A stretch of DNA of 64,000 nucleotides from Raskinella chloraquaticus (SeqCode) (GCA_002365175.1 DEZK01000045.1:1-64000), one strand, 5' to 3'. Shown: positions 7,803-16,656, numbered from the stretch's first letter. Notes: generated from the sequence alone by a model not told the origin. A program made the numbers and translations.

Positions 7803-9208
7803 CCGCGATTGCCAAACTGAAAGCTGAGCTGGCCGGCCTGCGCCTTGAAGAAAACATCGCCATTGTCAAACAGAAGAGCCGGGATTTTTTCTGGTACTCG
7901 CCTGTGCTGAAATCACAGCTTGATCACATCACCGCTGACCTCGTGGTGTATGCCACCAGCGAAGCCGACATTTTGCGCGTGCTTGCCGCCTGCTTTGCCC
8001 ATGGCGTGCCAGTGACCGTGCGCGGCGCAGGCACCGGCAATTACGGCCAGGCCATGCCGCTTGCCGGCGGGCTGTTGCTCGATGTTTCGGCTATCAACGA
8101 CATACGTCTCATTGCAGCTGGCCGCGTCATCACGGGCCCCGGCGCCATCCTGGGCGATATCGATGCCGCCGCCCGCGCCCATTCAAACCAGGAATTGCGC
8201 CTCCATCCCTCCACCGCCCGCACCGCGACGATTGCCGGTTTCATTGCCGGCGGCTCGGGCGGTGTCGGGTCGATCCAGTGGGGGGGATTGCGCGATCTGG
8301 GCAACATCATCCGCCTGCGCGTGCTGACGATGGAAGCAACGCCGCGCATTCTCGATATTCGCGGCGCTGACCTCCACAAGGTCTCGCATGCCTATGGCAC
8401 CAACGGCATCATCACTGAAGTCGAGATGCCGCTGGCGCCCGCTTACGAATGGATCGAGGCGCTCGTCAGCTTCGATGACGTGATGAGCGCCGCGCGCTGC
8501 GCCAATGAGCTTGGCGTGATGGACGGGCTGTTGAAAAAGGAGTTGGCGGTGGTCGGTGCTCCCGTGCCGTTCGACTACTTCCTGCGCCATCAGAAATTCC
8601 TGACCCGCAATGACAGCGTCATCATTGCGATGATCGCCCCGCACGCCATCGACGCGTTTCAATGGGCGGTCGAGCAGTATAAGGGGCGCATCACTTTTCG
8701 TTCCGATGCCGTAAGCGCTAGCGACAGCAAGGGTCTGCCACCGGTCTATGAGCTGACATGGAACCACACGACATTGCGGGCGCTGCGGGTGGACCCGACG
8801 ATCACCTATCTGCAGGTGCTCTATCCCGCACCCGGCCACCTGGCGCTTGTCGAGCGCATGCATCATCTGCTGGGCGATGAGGTGCCGGTCCATCTTGAAT
8901 TCACCCGCTTCAACGGCGCCGTCACCGCCTTCGGCCTGCCCCTGCTGCGCTTCACCAGCGTTGAGCGGCTGGACGAGATCGTCCGCCTGTTTGAAGACAA
9001 TGGTTGTCCGGTCTTCAACCCGCACCGCTACACGCTGGAGGAAGGCGGTATGAAACAATCAAATCCGGTGCAGCTTGCTTTCAAACGCGAGGCTGACCCC
9101 AAAGGGTTGCTCAATCCCGGCAAAATGATTGCCTGGGACGATCCGCATCATGATTTTTCTTCCGACAAGCTCTATCTCTTTCCCGGCATGCAGGACAGTG
9201 TCGGCTGA
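7799..9208 (+). CDS. FAD-binding oxidoreductase (PCMH/GlcD-like), copy 2
   Basis: This 469-residue flavoprotein is paralogous to the 3764-5146 product along its whole length. It has the FAD loop RGAGTGNYGQ, the GGSGGVGSIQWG segment, WNHTTLRALRVDPTITYLQVL and a C-terminal LLNPGKM. An oxidation step on a small organic substrate is expected from the family, but the substrate cannot be read from the sequence. It overlaps the upstream amidohydrolase by ATGA and the downstream quinone reductase by 1 bp. The three products are therefore made together, and the reductase may pass or regenerate electrons (inference). Confidence 0.88.
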   Translation: MTAIAKLKAELAGLRLEENIAIVKQKSRDFFWYSPVLKSQLDHITADLVVYATSEADILRVLAACFAHGVPVTVRGAGTGNYGQAMPLAGGLLLDVSAINDIRLIAAGRVITGPGAILGDIDAAARAHSNQELRLHPSTARTATIAGFIAGGSGGVGSIQWGGLRDLGNIIRLRVLTMEATPRILDIRGADLHKVSHAYGTNGIITEVEMPLAPAYEWIEALVSFDDVMSAARCANELGVMDGLLKKELAVVGAPVPFDYFLRHQKFLTRNDSVIIAMIAPHAIDAFQWAVEQYKGRITFRSDAVSASDSKGLPPVYELTWNHTTLRALRVDPTITYLQVLYPAPGHLALVERMHHLLGDEVPVHLEFTRFNGAVTAFGLPLLRFTSVERLDEIVRLFEDNGCPVFNPHRYTLEEGGMKQSNPVQLAFKREADPKGLLNPGKMIAWDDPHHDFSSDKLYLFPGMQDSVG

Positions 9209-9792
9209 TGCGCGTTCTGGTTCTCTACGCCCATCCCGCCGAAACCAGCTTCTGCGCCGAAATCAACCGGCAAGTCGCTCAAACCCTTCAGGATGGCGGG
9301 CATGTTGTCGACATGCTCGATCTCAATCTCGAGAAATTCAATCCCGTTCTGAGCCGGGGCGAGCGCCTTGGCTACCACGCGATTCCCGATAACCGCGCGC
9401 CGGTCGTGGATTACGTGCGACGCCTTCAGGCAGCTGACGCACTGGTGATTGTCACGCCGATCTGGAATTTTGGCTTTCCGGCGATCCTCAAGGGCTTCTT
9501 CGACCGCGTCTTCTTGCCTGGCGTGTCGTTCGAGATGAAGAAAGGCAAGGCTCGGCCCTGTCTGCATAATCTGCGCCGCCTGCTGGTGATCGCCACCTAT
9601 GGCGGCACGCGCTGGCGGGCGCGTCTGATGGGCGATCCGCCGCGCCTCATCGTCAAACGCCTTCTGCGCGCCACCATCCGCCCTGGCGCCGCGATCCGCT
9701 ATCTCGGTCTCTACGATATGAACCGCGCCGATGCCGCAACGAGGCGCCGCTATCTGCAGGCAGCCGGCGACAGCGCTGCCTCGATGCGATGA
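9208..9792 (+). CDS. NAD(P)H dehydrogenase (quinone), flavodoxin-like fold
   Basis: The 194-residue protein starts MRVLVLYAHPAETSFCAEIN, the flavodoxin_2/NQO1-type opening. Its flavin-contact motif is TPIWNFGFPAILKGFFDRVF (79-98), and it has a TYGGTRW segment. Such enzymes transfer two electrons from NAD(P)H to quinones or azo compounds using FMN or FAD. It is the last gene of the rightward operon (stop/start TGATG with the FAD oxidase), suggesting reduction of a quinoid intermediate of that pathway. It converges on rppH, with 6 bp between the genes. Confidence 0.87.
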   Translation: MRVLVLYAHPAETSFCAEINRQVAQTLQDGGHVVDMLDLNLEKFNPVLSRGERLGYHAIPDNRAPVVDYVRRLQAADALVIVTPIWNFGFPAILKGFFDRVFLPGVSFEMKKGKARPCLHNLRRLLVIATYGGTRWRARLMGDPPRLIVKRLLRATIRPGAAIRYLGLYDMNRADAATRRRYLQAAGDSAASMR

Positions 9793-9798
9793 TGATGT

Positions 9799-10302
9799 TC
9801 AGTCGCTGACGAATGGTCGAAAGGCGGTCAGTACCTTGAGATAGACATCGCGCTTGAAAGGCACAACGAGCCCCGGCAGTTCAGCCGCCTTTACCCAGCG
9901 CCAGGCGCTGAACTCGGCCTTGTAGGCCCCATCGCCCGGTCGCAGAACATCAATTTCCTCATCCACCCCGTTAAACCGCAGCGCGAACCATTTCTGCGTC
10001 TGGCCACGCCAGGAGCGCACCTTCGCCCCATAGGTTTTCGGAATGTCATAGCGATACCAGTCGGGCGTTTCCCCAAGAACGCTGGCACTGCGCACATTGG
10101 TTTCTTCATGCAATTCGCGAAAGGCGGCGGCCTGAGGTGCCTCCCCGTCGTCAATGCCACCTTGCGGCATCTGCCAGGGATGAGAGGGCAATGTGCTGCC
10201 GCGTTCCTTTTTACGCTTGCCGACAAAGACGAGACCATCGCCATTGATCAGCATGACCCCGACGCAGGGGCGATAGTCAGGGTGTCGATCAATCATCATC
10301 AC
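9799..10302 (-). CDS. rppH: RNA pyrophosphohydrolase RppH (Nudix)
   Basis: The 167-residue product has the Nudix box with GGIDDGEAPQAAAFRELHEET (GX5EX7REXXEE) after WQMPQ, and the N-terminal YRPCVGVMLIN typical of RppH/IalA. It removes pyrophosphate from 5'-triphosphorylated mRNA and so starts RNase E-dependent decay. A WRGQTQKWFALRF segment in the middle also matches RppH. In rhizobia the orthologue is also called IalA (invasion-associated locus). It is the last gene of the envC-ctpA-yibQ-rppH series, about 125 bp after the preceding gene. Confidence 0.95.
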   Translation of the reverse strand: MMMIDRHPDYRPCVGVMLINGDGLVFVGKRKKERGSTLPSHPWQMPQGGIDDGEAPQAAAFRELHEETNVRSASVLGETPDWYRYDIPKTYGAKVRSWRGQTQKWFALRFNGVDEEIDVLRPGDGAYKAEFSAWRWVKAAELPGLVVPFKRDVYLKVLTAFRPFVSD

Positions 10303-10427
10303 GAAGGCAATCCGCTATAACATCGCTTTAACCGGCGCCAGGCCACTTATGGTGTTGCACATCTGCACAAATCTTGCTGTGTGAATGATCATCCTCGCGC
10401 AAGCGAACACCACTTGATCAACTCAGC

Positions 10428-11627
10428 CTACTTCGTCGCCGATGTCAGCACGCTGACCGGCACCAGAACAAAACCCTTGCGCTCTATCGCCTTGGCCCAG
10501 CGCGCCACGCGCTCGATCGAAATCGGCAGCGCCGAGGCAACGCCCATCGCAAAGCCCTTCTGCTCCGCTTCGCTTTCAAGGGCGGCGAGCGCTTCATCGA
10601 TCCGCTGCTGGGTCGGCACCGCATCAATCGTCAGCGCCCCGCGTGTGAAGGCAATACCGGTCTGGCGGGCAATCTCGCGCGTGCGCGAGCGCGCCGCCGA
10701 ACCATCATCGGCAAAGCTCAGACCGCGACGCTTCAATTCTGTAAACAGCGTCTTCAGCCCCTCCTCGCTGGTCACAAACTTCGCGCCCATATAGTTGGCA
10801 AGCCCGGTGAAACCGGAAAACCGCGTCATCGCCCAATGCAGCCGGTCGACATTCTGATCAACCGTTAGCGTCGACAGCAGGGTTTGCGGCCCGGGATCGT
10901 TGGCTGGAAAATCAAAGGGCTCCATGGGCATGTGAAGCATCACCTCATGGCCGTCGGAGCGCGCTTTGTTGACCTGCGCCTGCAGGGCGGAGCCGTAAGG
11001 CGCGAAGGCGAGCGTGACTTCAGCTGGCAATTTGGCAATCGCTTCACTGGTCAGATTGGCTGACAGGCCAAGCCCGCCAAACAGAACGGCAATGCGTGGC
11101 GCGGCGCTTGACCGGTTGGAGGCGGCCGGATCGAAGGGGCGCGCGTAGAACGCCGACGGCTTCGTGCCATCAGGCGCGATCCTGGGAAGCAGCCCGTGAC
11201 GGCTCTTCTCCACCAGCCGCGGCTCGGGCGCCGCGCGCAGCACGCGACTGCCAGGCGCGTTGGGAACATCGATAATCCGTACCTGGCCCTGACCGGACGC
11301 TCCACCGGGCGTGATGATCTTGACCTGCGAATGCTCGCCTGCCGGCGCCGCGCTGCCATCCTCGCCCGCGGCCACCGGCGCTGCGGCTTCGTCAGCTTCA
11401 TGCGCCGGCGTGGGCGATGCTGATGGCGGCGCGATGACTGGCAGCGACGCCTGGATAATCGGCTCGCCGCCATAAGGATCTTTAACCAGAAGCACCCATG
11501 CCGCGACACCGCCGGCAACCAGCACCCACAGGCAAAGAACGGGGACAAGACCGATCTTGATCCTGATGCGCCTGTTCTGCACCCAGCCCGCGAGCGGGCG
11601 ATAGAGCGTGTCGATTGCTGTTGCCAT
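10428..11627 (-). CDS. divergent polysaccharide deacetylase family protein (YibQ/DUF610)
   Basis: The ATG at 11627 starts a 399-residue protein with a short basic N-terminus and one membrane anchor at about residues 28-48. An in-frame start at 11660 is less likely. A Pro/Ala-rich linker precedes the deacetylase-like domain (about 180-399): IAVLFGGLGLSANLTSEAI, VTLAFAPYG, HEVMLHMPMEP, TGLANYMGAKF. The fold is that of NodB-like deacetylases with a divergent active site, and the biochemical role is unsettled. The location after envC and ctpA is typical in alphaproteobacteria and suggests an envelope or cell-division function. Confidence 0.88.
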   Translation of the reverse strand: MATAIDTLYRPLAGWVQNRRIRIKIGLVPVLCLWVLVAGGVAAWVLLVKDPYGGEPIIQASLPVIAPPSASPTPAHEADEAAAPVAAGEDGSAAPAGEHSQVKIITPGGASGQGQVRIIDVPNAPGSRVLRAAPEPRLVEKSRHGLLPRIAPDGTKPSAFYARPFDPAASNRSSAAPRIAVLFGGLGLSANLTSEAIAKLPAEVTLAFAPYGSALQAQVNKARSDGHEVMLHMPMEPFDFPANDPGPQTLLSTLTVDQNVDRLHWAMTRFSGFTGLANYMGAKFVTSEEGLKTLFTELKRRGLSFADDGSAARSRTREIARQTGIAFTRGALTIDAVPTQQRIDEALAALESEAEQKGFAMGVASALPISIERVARWAKAIERKGFVLVPVSVLTSATK

Positions 11628-11713
11628 GAAAGTGTCGCCACCAACCCCTGTGCATGTCACGCTTGCACAAGGGTTGGTAACGAAAGGTTAACCGCGTTTA
11701 CAAAAAGCCGAAT

Positions 11714-13048
11714 TTAGCGAACCGAACCCTGCTTGCCAGGGGTCGCCTGCGGCGGGAAGGCGGCATTCTGCGTCTGCCCGCGCATCAGCGACAGCGCCAT
11801 CTGCAACTGATTGTCTTCCAGCGGGTTGGCGGCGACATAGCTTGAGGACGCCGTTTTCTCTTCGCCTTCGGCCTTCAGATGACCACGCAGCGCCGCCTCG
11901 CCCTTGGTCTCGGTCTTGGCCCGGTCGGCTTCCGGCAGGTCAGGCTGCAGCAGAATGTCCGGATCAATCCCCAGCGCCTGGATCGAGCGACCCGACGGTG
12001 TGAAATAGCGGGCAGTTGTCAGACGTATCGCCCCGTTCTGCTGGCCAAGCGGAATAATGGTCTGGACCGACCCTTTGCCGAAGGAGCGGGTGCCGAGAAT
12101 GGTCGCCCGCTTGTGGTCCTGCAGCGCACCCGAGACGATTTCGGAAGCGGAGGCCGAACCGCCATTGACGAGCACGATCATCGGCTTGCCCTTGGTCAGG
12201 TCGCCGCCACGCGCATATTCCCGCCTTGTATCCTCGGGACGGCGGCCACGCGTTGAAACGATCTCGCCGCGGTCGATGAACGCCGACGACACCTTGATCG
12301 ACTGGTCGAGCAGCCCGCCAGGATTATTGCGTAGGTCGAGAATAAAACCCTTCAGTTTTGGGCCCAGCGCCGTCGAGATCTGCTCGATTGCGTTGCGTAC
12401 ACCATCCGTTGTCTGTTCGTTGAACTGGGTGATGCGGATATAGCCGACATCCTCGCCTTCCTGGCGCGAACGCACCGAAACGATCTTGATGATGTCACGG
12501 ACGATCTTGATCTCGACCGGCTCGTCGAGACCCGGCCGCTGTACCTTGATGGAAATGGCGCTGCCGATAGAGCCGCGCATTTTCTCGACCGCCTGCTGCA
12601 AGGTGAGGCCAAGCACCTGATCCCCGTCGAGCGAAACGATGAGATCACCGGGGCGAACCCCGGCGCGTGCTGCCGGCGTGTCGTCGATGGGGGCCACGAC
12701 CTTGACCAGCCCGTTCTCCATCGTCACTTCGATGCCAAGACCGCCGAATTCACCGCGCGTCTGCACCTGCATGTCACGGAAGCTGCGGGCCGACAGGTAG
12801 CCGGAATGCGGATCAAGCGCTGACAGCATGCCGTTCAGAGCGGATTCGACCAGCTGCTCATCTTTCGGCTGATCGACATAATCGGCACGCACGCGCTCGA
12901 ACACATCACCGAAAAGATTGAGCTGGCGATAGGTATCAGCCGTCGCGCCTCGTCCTTGCGCCGGCGCAAAGAACTGCAGATGCGATGTCGCCAGCATGGT
13001 GCCGACGCCCAGGACCGCTCCAAGAACCATGTAAGATGTCTTCTGCAT
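11714..13048 (-). CDS. ctpA: carboxy-terminal processing protease CtpA (S41)
   Basis: The start at 13048 overlaps the envC stop by one base (TAATG) and gives a 444-residue protein with an N-terminal export segment (MQKTSYMVLGAVLGVGTML). A PDZ domain (about 85-165, with GLGIEV and GDLIVSLDG) precedes the S41 core. The catalytic Ser lies in NGGSASASEIVSGAL and the Lys in GTRSFGKGSVQT. The periplasmic protease trims proteins from the C-terminus and in several bacteria controls peptidoglycan hydrolases. Coupling to envC fits that role. The C-terminal tail (about 375-444) is hydrophilic and low complexity. Confidence 0.95.
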   Translation of the reverse strand: MQKTSYMVLGAVLGVGTMLATSHLQFFAPAQGRGATADTYRQLNLFGDVFERVRADYVDQPKDEQLVESALNGMLSALDPHSGYLSARSFRDMQVQTRGEFGGLGIEVTMENGLVKVVAPIDDTPAARAGVRPGDLIVSLDGDQVLGLTLQQAVEKMRGSIGSAISIKVQRPGLDEPVEIKIVRDIIKIVSVRSRQEGEDVGYIRITQFNEQTTDGVRNAIEQISTALGPKLKGFILDLRNNPGGLLDQSIKVSSAFIDRGEIVSTRGRRPEDTRREYARGGDLTKGKPMIVLVNGGSASASEIVSGALQDHKRATILGTRSFGKGSVQTIIPLGQQNGAIRLTTARYFTPSGRSIQALGIDPDILLQPDLPEADRAKTETKGEAALRGHLKAEGEEKTASSSYVAANPLEDNQLQMALSLMRGQTQNAAFPPQATPGKQGSVR

Positions 13049-14436
13049 TATCCGCGCGCCTTTTCCGAATTCGTTGCCCACCACGGGCCTGGATCGACGG
13101 TCACCCCGTCTTTTCTGAACTCAATATAGAGTACCGGCCGCGAGGAATCGAGATCCAACGCTGCTGCGGTTGCAAGAATGGTTTGGCCCATCTGGGCCAG
13201 GGACTCACCGGCAAGAACAAATTGACCAGGCTCGACCGTAATCTTCTCCATGCCTGCCAGCAAGATGTGATGACCACCACCGACATTGACAATGACGATC
13301 TGGCCATAGGAGCGGAAAGAGCCGGCATAGACGATCCAGCCCTCGGCTGGCGACGTGACGGTTGCCCCCGCGCGCGTGCGCAGGAAAACACCACGAGATG
13401 TCCCACCGATCCCGTCATCATCCCCGTATCGCCTGAGAATCTGGCCGGAAGCAGGCAAAGTGACCTGCCCCTTGATCTGCTCGAAGGCAGGGCCGGCCTG
13501 CGGCAATTTGGCCGAAGGCAGGGCGGCAACCCGCCGGTCGCCGGCGCGCGGCGTGCCATCGCGGTTCACGTCAACGTTATCGGCCGGGGCAGATGCGGCG
13601 GCAGAAGCAGCTGCCGCCTTGGCCGCAGCGTCAGCTTTCTGGGCGATGTCGAGCGCGCTGTCGAGGCGCGACAAAAGATCACGTGTGTTCTGCGCGTCCT
13701 TGGCCAACTCTTCAATGCGCTGCCGGCTGAGGCGCACATTCTGCTCGGAACTGGCCAGCTGACGTTTTTTTTCCTCGGTCAGGAGATCAAGTCGGGTGCG
13801 CGTCTCGCCCAGCGTGAACAATTGCCGTTGCCGGATCGAAATCTCGGTCGCGATGGCTGTGCGGATGGAGCGCACCTGCTCCAGATCTTTAAGCACGACC
13901 TCAAGCTCGCCCCGCAACTCCGGCAAAACCGCCCCCAGCACAATGGCTGAACGGACGGTCTGCAGCGCGCTTTCCGGCGCCACAAGAATGGCGGGCGGCG
14001 GGTTGCGGCTCATTTTCTGCAAGGCGGCCAGAAGCTCGGCGATGATGTCGCGTTTGCCGGCGAGAACCTCACGCGCAGCGATTTCCTGGCGGGCGAGGTC
14101 GCCCAGCCGCGCTTCGCCAGCCGAAATATCGCTTTCCGCCTGCTGAACAGCGCTGGCAGCGAGGACAGCCTGGCGTGCCAGCTCCTGCCGGTCGCGCCTG
14201 AGGGCATCGATTTCATCTTCAAAGCGGCGAAGCGTCGCGCCATCAAGCGACAGGCGGGCATTGATTTCTTCCAGTTCGCCAGCCCGCTGCTGGCGCTCGC
14301 TTTCAAGGCGCTCGGCGCTTGGCTGCGCCATCACGCCTGATGGCGCCTGCCATAGCCACAGGCAAAGCCCGACGCCCGCCGCCAGACGTGCCGCCACCGG
14401 CCAATACCTGGTTCGTTTCGGCAGCGTAAATTCCAT
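13048..14436 (-). CDS. envC: murein hydrolase activator EnvC (coiled coil plus degenerate LytM)
   Basis: I prefer the ATG at 14436, which gives a signal peptide (KRTRYWPVAARLAAGVGL ... VMA-QP); a GTG at 14481 would add 15 residues. Long heptad-rich coiled coils (about 40-260) are followed by an Ala-rich linker and an M23/LytM domain (about 330-455). The GxHxGxD metal-binding signature of active M23 peptidases is not visible where SRGVFLRTRAGATV lies, as in EnvC and NlpD, which activate amidases rather than cut peptidoglycan themselves. The role is septal cell-wall splitting in the periplasm. It lies just downstream of rlmH and is coupled to ctpA. Confidence 0.9.
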   Translation of the reverse strand: MEFTLPKRTRYWPVAARLAAGVGLCLWLWQAPSGVMAQPSAERLESERQQRAGELEEINARLSLDGATLRRFEDEIDALRRDRQELARQAVLAASAVQQAESDISAGEARLGDLARQEIAAREVLAGKRDIIAELLAALQKMSRNPPPAILVAPESALQTVRSAIVLGAVLPELRGELEVVLKDLEQVRSIRTAIATEISIRQRQLFTLGETRTRLDLLTEEKKRQLASSEQNVRLSRQRIEELAKDAQNTRDLLSRLDSALDIAQKADAAAKAAAASAAASAPADNVDVNRDGTPRAGDRRVAALPSAKLPQAGPAFEQIKGQVTLPASGQILRRYGDDDGIGGTSRGVFLRTRAGATVTSPAEGWIVYAGSFRSYGQIVIVNVGGGHHILLAGMEKITVEPGQFVLAGESLAQMGQTILATAAALDLDSSRPVLYIEFRKDGVTVDPGPWWATNSEKARG

Positions 14437-14484
14437 CAGGGGTTCCGTCCCTCCATCCGCCGGCCAACGCATTATGCTCACGCG

Positions 14485-14967
14485 TCACGCCCGATGATAG
14501 GGATGACCGGTTAAAATGGTGAAAGCACGATAAATCTGTTCCAGCAGCATGGCGCGAGCCAGCAGGTGCGGCCAGGTGGCAGCGCCCAGCGACAGGACGT
14601 GATCAGCCGCCGTGATGAGCCCCGGCGCCAGCCCGTCAGCGCCGCCAATCACAAATGTGACGCTCTCCTTGCCCGCTTCCCGCCATTGCCCCAGCAATCC
14701 GGCGAACGCCTCGCTCGACAGATTCCGGCCCGATTGGTCAAGCGCAACCAGAACCTGGCGGCTGCCGGCCTCCGGCGCCAGCAACGCCGCTTCCGCCATC
14801 TTGCGTTCTGCGGCACTGCGCGCCCGGCTTTCGGCGATTTCGCGAATGTCGACTTTTGTTACACCGAAGGCGCGACCAAACTGTTCGGCACGTTTGAGGT
14901 AACGCGCCGCCAACGCCCCTTCCTCGCCCGCCGCAGCTTTGCCGACGGACCGGATGATGATGCGCAA
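14485..14967 (-). CDS. rlmH: 23S rRNA (pseudouridine1915-N3)-methyltransferase RlmH
   Basis: The 160-residue SPOUT-family product methylates pseudouridine 1915 in helix 69 of 23S rRNA. Visible signatures are LVALDQSGRNLSSEAFA (about 74-90), the SAM-binding knot VTFVIGGADGLAPGL, and the C-terminal LLEQIYRAFTILTGHPYHR, nearly identical to the family consensus. It follows rsfS (30 bp gap), the usual pairing in bacteria, and precedes envC. Confidence 0.97.
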   Translation of the reverse strand: MRIIIRSVGKAAAGEEGALAARYLKRAEQFGRAFGVTKVDIREIAESRARSAAERKMAEAALLAPEAGSRQVLVALDQSGRNLSSEAFAGLLGQWREAGKESVTFVIGGADGLAPGLITAADHVLSLGAATWPHLLARAMLLEQIYRAFTILTGHPYHRA

Positions 14968-14997
14968 ACGAACTCTCCGCCAGGCAGAATAACGCGC

Positions 14998-15327
14998 TCA
15001 GGCCGCCGGCCTCTCCTTGGGGCGATCATCCGACCACATCTTTTCAAGATTGTAGAATGAGCGCACTTCGGGCCGGAAGAGATGGATGATGATATCACCC
15101 TGATCGACCAGCACCCAATCGCCCTGCTTCAGGCCTTCAACACGCAGATGCGTGTTTCCCGCTTTTTTCAAGGCGATCTGCACTTGCTCGGCCATCGCCG
15201 ACACATGGCGCCCCGACCGGCCGGTTGCCACCACCATGAAATCGGCGATGGAGGTCTTCCCGTAAAGTGGAATGGCAACAATCTCCTCGCCTTTGGCATC
15301 GTCAAGCGCGGCGAGGATAAGGTGCAA
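14998..15327 (-). CDS. rsfS: ribosomal silencing factor RsfS
   Basis: The product binds ribosomal protein L14 and blocks subunit joining when nutrients are short. The RsfS core begins at once (HLILAALDDAKGEEIVAI) and ends EVRSFYNLEKMW. The coordinates use a TTG codon at 15327 (109 aa), which has only a weak ribosome-binding site. The frame stays open 27 codons upstream with protein-like sequence, and AGGAAAGG sits 8 bases before a CTG codon at 15408. The true start may therefore be a rare CTG (136 aa). There is no ATG or GTG in that extension. The order nadD, rsfS, rlmH is the normal one. Confidence 0.93.
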   Translation of the reverse strand: MHLILAALDDAKGEEIVAIPLYGKTSIADFMVVATGRSGRHVSAMAEQVQIALKKAGNTHLRVEGLKQGDWVLVDQGDIIIHLFRPEVRSFYNLEKMWSDDRPKERPAA

Positions 15328-15502
15328 GGTGGCTTCCGCTTCGGCCAGGCCGGGAACGGAGAGGTCGTGAAGGGTCTCAGGGGACCCGGACCGCGTTGCG
15401 GTGATCAGTGGGATATCCTTTCCTGCTCAGGAACATCAACACCACGCTAACAAGCGCATGCTGCGATGCAATCATTAAGAATAGGTAGATTTAAGCGAAT
15501 TT

Positions 15503-16135
15503 TCAACCGGAATGATCAGCGCCCTTGCGCTCGCGCAGCATGGTTGAGGACTGGGGCATGCGCCGCGCATGAAGAAAAATCCAGGCGGGCGGCGCCATGA
15601 GGGCAAGCTGATCGGCATCGCGTTCACGCCGGCGGCAGGCGCGCAACGCTTGGGCCGCCCGCGACGACAGCGGCGCATAGCTTGCTCCCGGCCGATCAAT
15701 GATCGCAAGCGGCACGGTGGCAGCGATGCGTTCCCAATCCTGCCAGCGATGAAAATGGGCCAGATTGTCAGCGCCCATCACCCACACAAAACGGACATGC
15801 GGGCAACGACGCGTGAGATAGTCGATAGTATCGCAGGAATATCTGAGGCCAGCGCGCGCCTCGATATCGCTGATGATGATCCGCGGATCAGCAATCAAGG
15901 ATCGCAGGGCGGCAGTGCGGGTGGCAACATCAGGCAGCCTGGCGCTGTCCTTCAGCGGATTGCCCGGCGTGACCAGCACCCACAAACGGTCGAGCGCCAG
16001 GCGCGCCAGGGCGGTTGTCATCACCGCCACATGGCCGGCATGCACCGGATTGAAACTGCCGCCGAACAGACCGATGCGCTGGCCCGCCGCGTGCGCCGGC
16101 AAGGAAACCAGCCGCGCGCCGGCAACCTGTCTCAC
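15503..16135 (-). CDS. nadD: nicotinate-nucleotide adenylyltransferase NadD
   Basis: The 210-residue enzyme adenylates nicotinate mononucleotide in NAD synthesis. The nucleotidyltransferase signature GLFGGSFNPVHAGHVAV lies at residues 22-38, with WVLVTPGNPLK, VRFVWVMGADNLAHFHRWQDW and a C-terminal family motif SSTMLRER (variant of ISST.IR). It starts with GTG at 16135, overlapping the TGA of the upstream membrane-protein gene (GTGA), so translation is probably coupled. A region of about 95-175 bp lies before rsfS. Confidence 0.95.
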   Translation of the reverse strand: MRQVAGARLVSLPAHAAGQRIGLFGGSFNPVHAGHVAVMTTALARLALDRLWVLVTPGNPLKDSARLPDVATRTAALRSLIADPRIIISDIEARAGLRYSCDTIDYLTRRCPHVRFVWVMGADNLAHFHRWQDWERIAATVPLAIIDRPGASYAPLSSRAAQALRACRRRERDADQLALMAPPAWIFLHARRMPQSSTMLRERKGADHSG

Positions 16136-16656
16136 CTTGCGCCTCCGATATTGCGTCGCGCCAGGAAGGCGGCCAGAGCGGAGGCGCCGCTGAAGAATGG
16201 CGAATAGATGATCGTGCTGATCCCGTCATCGACGCATATGACCCCGATCAGGCTCAAGTGCCGAATGGCGCGAACCTCGTTCCACCGCACGAAGCGTCCC
16301 TTGCGCCACGGGTCCCACGAACCGATCCCCTCGACCGTCCAGAAGACGTGATGGAACAGAAGAAAGCACGCGAGGGCAGCGATGACCACGATGTAGACCA
16401 CGCACATCACGAGCGCGAGTGCCCCCGAATAATCGCGCACATAGGAAGAGAGCCAGATCACCACGCTGATGCCAAACGCCATCACCAGCACCGTCCACAA
16501 CATCGGGCCGGATGGGGTGAGGCGATGCACATCCTGACCCTTGCGCCTGACAGTGGCAAAACGGGCGATCAGGTTCGATAACAGGGCCAGCCCCGCCGTT
16601 GTTATGAAACCGATGAGCAGCCAGCGCAGCATTGCCTCAGGCCCGGATCTGGCCAT
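16132..16656 (-). CDS. hypothetical membrane protein between proA and nadD
   Basis: I do not recognise a named family. The product (174 aa from ATG 16656, or 166 aa from ATG 16632, which lies 4 bp after the proA stop) has three predicted membrane helices, about 9-30, 51-70 and 78-101. A charged cytoplasmic-looking half follows with KGRFVRWNEVRAI, a PH-like or DUF-type beta segment (HLSLIGVICVDDGISTIIYSPFF) and an Ala-rich helix ending LARRNIGGAR. It is squeezed between proA and nadD with overlaps on both sides, so it is expressed with them. Confidence 0.7.
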   Translation of the reverse strand: MARSGPEAMLRWLLIGFITTAGLALLSNLIARFATVRRKGQDVHRLTPSGPMLWTVLVMAFGISVVIWLSSYVRDYSGALALVMCVVYIVVIAALACFLLFHHVFWTVEGIGSWDPWRKGRFVRWNEVRAIRHLSLIGVICVDDGISTIIYSPFFSGASALAAFLARRNIGGAR

